Below are positions 7,680-12,104 of a DNA stretch of 12,104 bases, one piece after another. The stretch covers positions 1-12,104 of the forward strand of contig DBVT01000015.1 of assembly GCA_002308775.1 (NCBI GenBank), written 5' to 3'. Made by a program: the position numbers and the translations under genes. The notes beneath the pieces are model-generated. The model had not been told where the DNA came from. It did not search any database and saw nothing but the letters and a program-made list of their open reading frames with translations. Numbering within the stretch: the first letter of the stretch is position 1; the number at the start of each line of letters is the position of its first letter. The stretch is from Mageeibacillus sp. UBA1257 (GTDB taxonomy: Bacteria > Bacillota > Clostridia > UBA1212 > UBA1257).

Positions 7680-8465
7680 TCAAAGCATCGTAGGCGCATC
7701 ATGGTCGCTGTCATCCTGAAAATCGTACAATTCCTCGCGGTCGTATTTCGTGTGATAGAAAAAGGGATGCAGAAGACGCCACATCGTGCGTTTCCTGTCG
7801 GTGCCCACATCCACACGGTTTACCATTCTGAATCCGCGGAAAGGGGGCATATATGTGACGATATCATTTACGTCCGTGAAATTCCGGCAGTCCGAACTGA
7901 CTGTGTCCAGGTACCGACGAAGGCTGGCTGTCTCTTTGCGTTTTGCCTTAAAAGGCTTGACGCTGCCGAAAGTAAACAGATGCGGTTTGATGTCGAAATT
8001 GTAATTCAGGTCCTGGCAGCACAGGATAGCCAAAGCAGAGCCGAGCGACCAGCCCAGGATCTCTGTTTCAGCGTCCGGATGAGCGTCGTGCAGACTTCTC
8101 CAGCTGTCGCGTATCTCATGCTTGATCGTCAGATACATATTGGCCCATCCGTGGTGAACGCGAAGTTGAAGCGGTCTGTTTTCAAAACTGATCGCGTCGT
8201 AATATCTGCTTGAAAATTCAAAAATATTCGCAAACCAGTCGGAAACATCCACTGTCCTTTGAAAATTAAGCTGGATAACGTTCCGATCAGACTCATAATG
8301 GATCTCATAATTAACTTCATGCTTTATCCCCAGGAACTTCTGAAAGCCGTTGCCCGAATAGGATACAGCCTTATATTCGACCGGAAAACTGACCTTTCCC
8401 GTCTTATTGTAATCTTCGCTCGTGTTGATAAAATACTGCCAGAACGGCAGTCTGCGATATTCCAT
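7680..8465 (-). CDS. Class 3 lipase-like alpha/beta hydrolase
   Basis: This is a probable serine hydrolase of the fungal-lipase-like class 3 family. The substrate is unknown; ester or acylglycerol hydrolysis is the family's usual activity. The 261-residue protein has the family's HxG motif in VHHGW (103-107). The nucleophile elbow is GWSLG (138-142), making S140 the likely nucleophile, with GSALAIL following as in family members. TFGSVKPF (165-172) matches the segment after the second strand. D201 in NDIVTYMPP and H233 or H238 near the C-terminus would complete the triad. No signal peptide or membrane segment is seen, so it is predicted to be cytoplasmic. The ATG at 8465 has only a weak purine-rich region upstream instead of a good RBS, so the start is less certain. 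The gene contains no GTAAAA motif, unlike most neighbours. Its role beside ileS is not explained by context. Confidence 0.75.
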   Translation of the reverse strand: MEYRRLPFWQYFINTSEDYNKTGKVSFPVEYKAVSYSGNGFQKFLGIKHEVNYEIHYESDRNVIQLNFQRTVDVSDWFANIFEFSSRYYDAISFENRPLQLRVHHGWANMYLTIKHEIRDSWRSLHDAHPDAETEILGWSLGSALAILCCQDLNYNFDIKPHLFTFGSVKPFKAKRKETASLRRYLDTVSSDCRNFTDVNDIVTYMPPFRGFRMVNRVDVGTDRKRTMWRLLHPFFYHTKYDREELYDFQDDSDHDAPTML

Positions 8466-8567
8466 ACTCTTTCTCTTTCTTCTGTCCGCCCGCCGTGATA
8501 AAAAGGTCGCCTTTTAAATCAGGACAAGGTAAAATACATATTCGTCATTCCCGTCCTTACTTTGTAA

Positions 8568-8596
8568 ATGATACTACATTTTTCAGGCAGACGCAA
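8568..8596 (-). promoter_or_regulatory. Probable promoter of the lipase-like gene
   Basis: TTGCGT at 8596-8591 and TATCAT at 8573-8568 are separated by 17 bp. The -10 box has five of six consensus bases and the -35 only three. Transcription would start near 8561 and give a leader of about 95 bases. Confidence 0.5.
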
Positions 8597-8652
8597 TTCT
8601 GTCTCAGCGGATCGAGTCATCAATTCTGCGGGCATACACAATATCACTTTCC

Positions 8653-8668
8653 TGATCGTTTTCGATCA
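8653..8668. repeat. Perfect inverted repeat TGATCG-TTTT-CGATCA
   Basis: Six-base arms flank a four-base spacer. Neither strand has a T run after it, so it is not a terminator. It lies about 57 bp upstream of the probable lipase-like promoter and could be an operator, or chance. Confidence 0.4.
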
Positions 8669-8738
8669 ATTTACGGAAACTTCTTTCGGTTAATTTTTCT
8701 GTTATGTCGCAAGTATATCACCGCTAAAGATGATCGTC

Positions 8739-8771
8739 AAAAAAGCCCCGCGATTTTTTTGCGGAGCTTTT
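8739..8771 (-). terminator. Intrinsic terminator of the 2-oxoacid oxidoreductase operon
   Basis: In the minus sense, 8770-8761 pairs with 8751-8742 as a 10-bp stem with one G-U pair around a nine-base loop, followed by six T (8744-8739). It lies 40 bases past the gamma-subunit stop codon. Confidence 0.93.
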
Positions 8772-8810
8772 CGTTTATACAGTATGTCATTTTACGATTG
8801 TTCAGTTGGC

Positions 8811-9338
8811 TCAATAATCGTAGCCGACCTTCAGAGCTTTCATCTCGTCCGGGATAAGACCGTGTTTTTTCGGAGGAAGGAGCGTATAGAGCGCCTTCTC
8901 GAAATTTTCGACAGTTACGATCTTCGATTCTTTGATGAGCTTCCCGAGTAAAATGATCCCTGCAAATGTCGAATTGTGCATCTCATCGGCGAGTTTCGTC
9001 GCAGGTATCTCAAAGTGTCTGATGTCTGTTCTCTGAGGTTTTACAGTGATCAGCGTGCTGTCGGTGATGATCAGTCCGCCTTCTTCGACATAGCTTTCGA
9101 ATTTTTCAAGCGAAGGTCTGTTCATCGCGATGAGCGCTGTCGCGCAGCTGATGATAGGAGAGCCTACCGGTTCTTCAGATACGATGACATTGCAGTTTGC
9201 CGTTCCGCCTCTCATTTCCGGTCCGTATGAAGGGAGCCAGGAGACATTTTTACCGTCGTGAAGACCTGCAGATGCGATGAATCTTCCCATCGAGAGGATA
9301 CCCTGTCCTCCGAATCCTGCCATTATAACCTGTTCCAT
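8811..9338 (-). CDS. 2-oxoacid:ferredoxin oxidoreductase, gamma subunit
   Basis: This is the gamma subunit of a CoA-dependent 2-oxoacid:ferredoxin oxidoreductase. In related complexes this subunit forms the cleft that binds coenzyme A. The 175-residue protein has the family's N-terminal GFGGQGI (8-14) and the PSYGPEMRGGTANC segment (36-49), both diagnostic. The start is the ATG at 9338, seven bases after GGAGG, which overlaps the last codons of the beta gene. A longer reading to 9452 would add 38 unrelated residues and overlap the beta gene deeply. Only two bases separate it from the beta stop, suggesting translational coupling. It is last in the operon and followed by a strong terminator. 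Family assignment is firm, but substrate specificity is not settled by this subunit. Naming varies (vorC, korC). Confidence 0.92.
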   Translation of the reverse strand: MEQVIMAGFGGQGILSMGRFIASAGLHDGKNVSWLPSYGPEMRGGTANCNVIVSEEPVGSPIISCATALIAMNRPSLEKFESYVEEGGLIITDSTLITVKPQRTDIRHFEIPATKLADEMHNSTFAGIILLGKLIKESKIVTVENFEKALYTLLPPKKHGLIPDEMKALKVGYDY

Positions 9339-9340
9339 GA

Positions 9341-10087
9341 TCACACCTCCAGATCGGCGCCCTTGTAATTTCCGAGGGCGTAATGAGGGATCATATTCTC
9401 CTCGAGCCAGTTGAGAGCTTTGTCGGGAGCGAGACCCCAGTTTGTCGGACACGCGGAAAGGATCTCAACGATGCTGAATCCGAGTCCCTTTTCCTGAACA
9501 AGAAATGCTTTTTTGATCGCAGCCTTTGCCTTTTTGATATTGGCAACATTGTTTACGGCGCATCTTTCCGCAAAAGCTGTTCCTTCGAGTGTCGAAAGCA
9601 TCTCGCAAACTCTGATCGGATATCCGTGGATCTTCGGATCTCTTCCGTAAGGAGTGGTCGTCGTGACCTGACCGATCAGCGTCGTAGGAGCCATCTGTCC
9701 CGATGTCATTCCGTATATCGCATTATTTACGAATATCGTCGTGATCTTTTCGCCTCTTGTCGCTGCGTGAACTATTTCAGCAGTTCCGATAGCGGCAAGA
9801 TCTCCGTCTCCCTGGTATGTGAAAACGTGACGTTCCGGAAGGGATCTTTTTATTCCTGTTGCGACTGCCGGGGCTCTTCCGTGAGCAGCCTGGACCATAT
9901 CGCAGTTGAAATACAGATAACTGTTATATGTACATCCTACCGAAGCTACGCCGACTGTTGTTCCTTCTATCCCGAGTTCGTCGAGGACTTCCGCAACAAG
10001 TCTGTGGATCACTCCGTGAGTGCATCCGGGGCAATAATGAAGCGGAATATCTATGAGTGCATGAGGTCTGTCAAATACTATAGCCAT
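9341..10087 (-). CDS. 2-oxoacid:ferredoxin oxidoreductase, beta subunit (TPP-binding)
   Basis: This catalytic subunit carries thiamine pyrophosphate and, in related enzymes, a [4Fe-4S] cluster. The 248 residues contain CPGC at 19-22, C52 in GCTYNS and C213 in SACP. By analogy with characterised oxidoreductases of this type these are the likely cluster ligands. The TPP/Mg motif runs from GDGD (93-96) to NN (121-122), followed by IYGMTSGQMAPTT, a segment typical of the VorA/KorB group. The ATG at 10087 has a strong GGGAGGAT upstream. It lies 19 bases after the alpha gene and two before gamma. The alpha and beta polypeptides are separate, as in four-subunit complexes and unlike the single-chain clostridial pyruvate enzyme. 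The substrate could be 2-oxoisovalerate, 2-oxoglutarate or a wider set. Confidence 0.93.
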   Translation of the reverse strand: MAIVFDRPHALIDIPLHYCPGCTHGVIHRLVAEVLDELGIEGTTVGVASVGCTYNSYLYFNCDMVQAAHGRAPAVATGIKRSLPERHVFTYQGDGDLAAIGTAEIVHAATRGEKITTIFVNNAIYGMTSGQMAPTTLIGQVTTTTPYGRDPKIHGYPIRVCEMLSTLEGTAFAERCAVNNVANIKKAKAAIKKAFLVQEKGLGFSIVEILSACPTNWGLAPDKALNWLEENMIPHYALGNYKGADLEV

Positions 10088-10106
10088 TTTAATATCCTCC
10101 CTTCCG

Positions 10107-11174
10107 TTATTGCGCCTTGCCGGCGGCGATATCTCTCACGATCTGCAGGATGTCCTTCTGAGTAGGAACATTTCCGCCTGTTCTTCCGTGGAAATAAACC
10201 TTGTTTTTACCGTTCAGAGCGAGCTTTACGTCTTCTATCATCTGTCCTGCCGACATTTCGACCGTCAGGAAGCCTTTCGGAGTTTCTGCGTATTTTTCAT
10301 AAGCTGCGCTCGGGAACGGCCAGAGAGTGATAGGCCTGATCAAACCGACTTTGATACCCTCTTTTTCTGCGTCTTTGATGACATTTTTAACTATTCTCGA
10401 AACAGTACCGTATGCTGTTACTATTACGTCCGCTCCGTCGCAGTTGAATATTTCGACTCTCGTCTCGTTTTCTTCGACTTTCCTGTATTTCGCCTGGAGT
10501 TTCCTGTTGTGCTCTTCGAGAACGTTGGGGTCTATATAGATCGATGTGATCGTATTGTGTTTTCTCTTCATCTCGTGACCTGTGCATGCCCAAGGCTTTT
10601 CGATATGCTCTATAGGCTCAACATCTCTGAATTCGACAGGTTCCATCATCTGGCCGAGATATCCGTCGCCCATCACAACGACAGGGTTTCTGTATCTGTC
10701 GGCTATATTGAAAGCTTCGACGACGAGTTCGTAAAGTTCCTGAATTGAAGACGGTGCGATGACTATGTTGTGATAATCGCCGTGTCCCCCGCCTTTGACC
10801 ATCTGGAAATAGTCGCACTGGGCAGGTAAAATGCCTCCCAGTCCGGGACCGGCTCTCACGACGTCGATTATGACCATAGGAAGCTCCGCGCCCGCGGAAT
10901 AAGAGATGCCTTCCTGCTTAAGGCTTATACCGGGACTCGAAGACGATGTCATGACCCTCTTTCCTGCGCTTGCCGCGCCGTAGACCATATTAATAGCCGC
11001 GACTTCGCTCTCAGCCTGGACGAACGCTCCTCCGAGTTTGTCCATCCTCTTTGCCATATAATGCGAAACTTCTGTCTGAGGTGTGATCGGATAACCGAAA
11101 TAGCATCTGCATCCCGCGCGCAAAGCGGCCTCAGCTATAACTTCGTTGCCTTTCATTAAAACCTTTTCACCCAT
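10107..11174 (-). CDS. vorB: 2-oxoacid:ferredoxin oxidoreductase, alpha subunit (VorB type)
   Basis: The alpha subunit supplies the pyrimidine-side half of the TPP site in an enzyme that converts a 2-oxoacid, CoA and oxidised ferredoxin to acyl-CoA, CO2 and reduced ferredoxin. The protein is 355 residues. YPITPQTE (28-35) and the glutamate region QAESE (53-57) are active-site segments. SSSSPGISLKQEGISY (77-92) and RAGPGLGG (107-114) are typical of the family, and a transketolase-C-like domain spans about 240-330. The start is the ATG at 11174, eight bases after GGAGG. A GTG at 11183 is in frame but overlaps that RBS, so it is rejected. The RBS overlaps the stop codon of the ferredoxin gene. 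It resembles proteins annotated VorB (3-methyl-2-oxobutanoate type) in Clostridia. That name rests on family resemblance, and KorA is the main alternative. Confidence 0.88.
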   Translation of the reverse strand: MGEKVLMKGNEVIAEAALRAGCRCYFGYPITPQTEVSHYMAKRMDKLGGAFVQAESEVAAINMVYGAASAGKRVMTSSSSPGISLKQEGISYSAGAELPMVIIDVVRAGPGLGGILPAQCDYFQMVKGGGHGDYHNIVIAPSSIQELYELVVEAFNIADRYRNPVVVMGDGYLGQMMEPVEFRDVEPIEHIEKPWACTGHEMKRKHNTITSIYIDPNVLEEHNRKLQAKYRKVEENETRVEIFNCDGADVIVTAYGTVSRIVKNVIKDAEKEGIKVGLIRPITLWPFPSAAYEKYAETPKGFLTVEMSAGQMIEDVKLALNGKNKVYFHGRTGGNVPTQKDILQIVRDIAAGKAQ

Positions 11175-11180
11175 CTTGCG

Positions 11181-11188
11181 CACCTCCT
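11181..11188 (-). promoter_or_regulatory. Ribosome binding site deciding the vorB start
   Basis: AGGAGGTG in the minus sense overlaps the TAG stop of the ferredoxin gene (11189-11187). Its GGAGG core is eight bases before the ATG at 11174. The in-frame GTG (11183-11181) is part of the RBS itself and cannot be the start. Confidence 0.8.
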
Positions 11189-11393
11189 ACCTTTCGACCT
11201 TTATGACACAATCGGGACATACCGTCGCGCAGAAAGCGCAGCCGATACATTTTTCCATCTCAAGCACTCCGGCCGGATGGAAGCCGTTCTGGTTTATCGT
11301 GTCTGTTTTGATGATAACGATTTTTCTGGGACACGCGTTGACGCAAAGTCTGCAGCCCTTGCATCTGTCCTCTCTGAATGTAACTTTAGCCAT
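11187..11393 (-). CDS. 2x[4Fe-4S] ferredoxin, delta subunit of 2-oxoacid oxidoreductase
   Basis: This small electron-transfer subunit would pass electrons from the TPP-bearing subunits to free ferredoxin. The 68 residues carry two classical cluster motifs: C11, C14, C17, C21 and C49, C52, C55, C59, each ending in CP. This predicts two [4Fe-4S] clusters. An additional cysteine, C62, follows the second motif. Start and RBS are clear (GAGGAG about seven bases before ATG). It is first in the operon and its stop is 12 bases before the alpha-subunit ATG, so it is a dedicated subunit. The order ferredoxin-alpha-beta-gamma is a common arrangement for Vor/Kor clusters in Clostridia. Symbols in use include vorD and korD. 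Confidence 0.93.
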   Translation of the reverse strand: MAKVTFREDRCKGCRLCVNACPRKIVIIKTDTINQNGFHPAGVLEMEKCIGCAFCATVCPDCVIKVER

Positions 11394-11428
11394 AAATTAC
11401 TCCTCATAAAATAAATTTATGTTCGGTT

Positions 11429-11458
11429 ATTATACGCTTTTCCTGCATACTTTTTCAA
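11429..11458 (-). promoter_or_regulatory. Sigma-A promoter of the 2-oxoacid oxidoreductase operon
   Basis: TTGAAA at 11458-11453 and TATAAT at 11434-11429 are separated by 18 bp. Transcription should begin near 11422, leaving a short leader of about 30 bases before the ferredoxin ATG. The -35 box and most of the spacer lie inside a 30-bp inverted repeat. Confidence 0.82.
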
Positions 11459-11469
11459 GTACACAGGAA
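11440..11469. promoter_or_regulatory. 30-bp inverted repeat over the operon promoter, candidate operator
   Basis: Thirteen-base arms (11440-11452 and 11457-11469) flank a four-base centre. Eleven positions are Watson-Crick complementary and two would be G-T pairs in RNA. The outer six bases, TTCCTG and CAGGAA, match perfectly. The centre lies on the -35 box, an effective place for a repressor. Neither strand has a T run after the repeat, so it is unlikely to be a terminator for the upstream glycosidase gene. I cannot name the regulator. Confidence 0.55.
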
Positions 11470-11494
11470 TAAAAATACGTATTGTTTCAAAAGT

Positions 11495-12104
11495 TTAATA
11501 TCGGAAGTGAACAGTCTTCGTATTTTCGCTGTCCGGACCCACATATGCGATGAACTCTCCCGCTTCAGCCTTCCAGGAATTCGTCCGCTCATCGTAGAAC
11601 GCGAGATCTCTCTCCTTCACGTCGAATCTCACAGTCTTCTTCTCTCCCGGTTCGAGGTGTATCCTTTCGAAACCTTTAAGTTCCTTGATGGGTCTCATAA
11701 CTGATGATGCCACATCTCCGATATACATCTCGACGATCTCGTCGCCCGCGATCTTACCTGTATTCTTTACGTCGCATGAGACCTTGAACAGAATGTCTCC
11801 CTCTCCTTTTTCGACCTTTACGTCCGAGTACTCATATGTCGTATAAGAGAGTCCGTATCCGAACGGGAAGAGCGGTTTGACTCCGTCGATCTCATAACCT
11901 CTGTATCCCATAAATACTCCTTCTCTGTAGTAGATCGGGTACTGGAATGTCCTGCGAAGATCAGGGTAAAAATATCTGATCGACGGGTTCTCATCCATTG
12001 TTCTGTCGAATGTGACTGTGAGTTTGCCCGAAGGATTTATCTTTCCGAAGAGTATATCTGCAACGGGAAGTGAACCGTACCGGCCGGGATACCAGCACTG
12101 CATA
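11495..12104 (-). CDS. Glycoside hydrolase family 3 protein, C-terminal part (beta-glucosidase-like; 5' end off the window)
   Basis: This is the last roughly 200 residues of a GH3 enzyme, probably a beta-glucosidase or beta-xylosidase. The fragment begins inside the second (C-terminal) catalytic domain, shown by WYPGRYGSLPVADILFGK and NPSGKLTVTF. It continues through YREGVFMGYRGYE and FPFGYGLSY, which are hallmark GH3 segments. It ends in a fibronectin type III-like domain, with the LKGFERIHLEPGE segment near 142-154 of the fragment and a final HFRY. The reading frame is open to the window edge, so the start, any signal peptide and the nucleophile aspartate domain are not visible. The methionine near the edge is internal. 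The stop is 102 bases before the ferredoxin gene, and no clear terminator follows. Exact substrate cannot be told from this part. Confidence 0.92.
   Translation of the reverse strand, partial: MQCWYPGRYGSLPVADILFGKINPSGKLTVTFDRTMDENPSIRYFYPDLRRTFQYPIYYREGVFMGYRGYEIDGVKPLFPFGYGLSYTTYEYSDVKVEKGEGDILFKVSCDVKNTGKIAGDEIVEMYIGDVASSVMRPIKELKGFERIHLEPGEKKTVRFDVKERDLAFYDERTNSWKAEAGEFIAYVGPDSENTKTVHFRY

Larger units (their letters stand above)
8466..8810. other. Gene-free stretch between the lipase-like gene and the 2-oxoacid oxidoreductase operon
   Basis: These 345 bases hold a probable promoter for the lipase-like gene (8568-8596) and a short inverted repeat (8653-8668). They also hold the operon terminator (8739-8771) and two GTAAAA-type motifs (8529-8534 and 8790-8795). 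The leader of the lipase-like gene also has a weak 6-bp hairpin (8501-8515). The short open frames here have no persuasive start signals. I see no structured RNA that I recognise. Confidence 0.7.

Noticed and set aside
8501..8515. AAAAGG-TCG-CCTTTT hairpin in the lipase-like leader
   Set aside because: A six-pair, mostly A-T stem without a proper T tail on either strand is not convincing as a terminator or switch.
8519..8635. 38-codon minus-strand open frame in the gene-free stretch
   Set aside because: The length is likely by chance, the ATG has no well-spaced RBS, it overlaps the probable promoter of the next gene, and the peptide is not recognisable.
8495..8857. 120-codon plus-strand open frame over the gene-free stretch
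   Set aside because: It starts at GTG with no RBS, runs through the strong terminator and into the gamma gene antisense, and resembles no family I know.
9339..9452. 38-residue N-terminal extension of the gamma subunit
   Set aside because: It would overlap the beta gene in another frame and add unrelated residues. The ATG at 9338 has an ideal RBS and gives the family N-terminus.

Overview
This window looks like ordinary chromosome of an anaerobic bacterium, most likely a member of the Clostridia (Bacillota). That placement is inference from four things: adjacent smc and ftsY genes, strong GGAGG-type ribosome binding sites, a tRNA gene with CCA encoded, and a four-subunit ferredoxin-dependent 2-oxoacid oxidoreductase. 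Every protein gene lies on the minus strand. Only the tRNA at the left edge is on the plus strand.

Layout, left to right. A tRNA-Lys(UUU) gene lacking only its first base sits at 1-75. A bidirectional terminator (78-111) separates it from the minus-strand cluster. That cluster, in order of transcription, is ileS (7532-4743), smc (4662-1093, TTG start) and ftsY (1041-133). No convincing terminator is seen between these genes, and a near-consensus sigma-A promoter (TTGACT-N17-TATAAT) lies before ileS. A class 3 lipase-like alpha/beta hydrolase gene (8465-7680) lies just upstream of that promoter and has its own plausible promoter. A 345-base gene-free stretch follows, ending in a strong terminator. 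The next operon (11393-8811) encodes ferredoxin, alpha, beta and gamma subunits of a 2-oxoacid:ferredoxin oxidoreductase of the VorB type. Its promoter overlaps a 30-bp inverted repeat that could be an operator. At the right edge is the C-terminal end of a glycoside hydrolase family 3 enzyme.

How the genes fit together. ileS, smc and ftsY are housekeeping genes for isoleucine charging, chromosome organisation and membrane targeting of the signal recognition particle. The Vor-type complex would oxidise branched-chain or related 2-oxoacids to acyl-CoA and CO2 while reducing ferredoxin, as in amino-acid-fermenting anaerobes. The GH3 fragment points to use of plant or microbial glycosides.

I found no defence system, mobile element, CRISPR array or obviously new multi-gene system. 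The most unusual signals are in the DNA itself. The hexamer GTAAAA/TTTTAC occurs 32 times by eye count, on both strands, in genes and between them, and usually follows G or C. Its longer form CGTAAAAA occurs only three times, each time 13-19 bases before the start codon of ileS, smc or ftsY.
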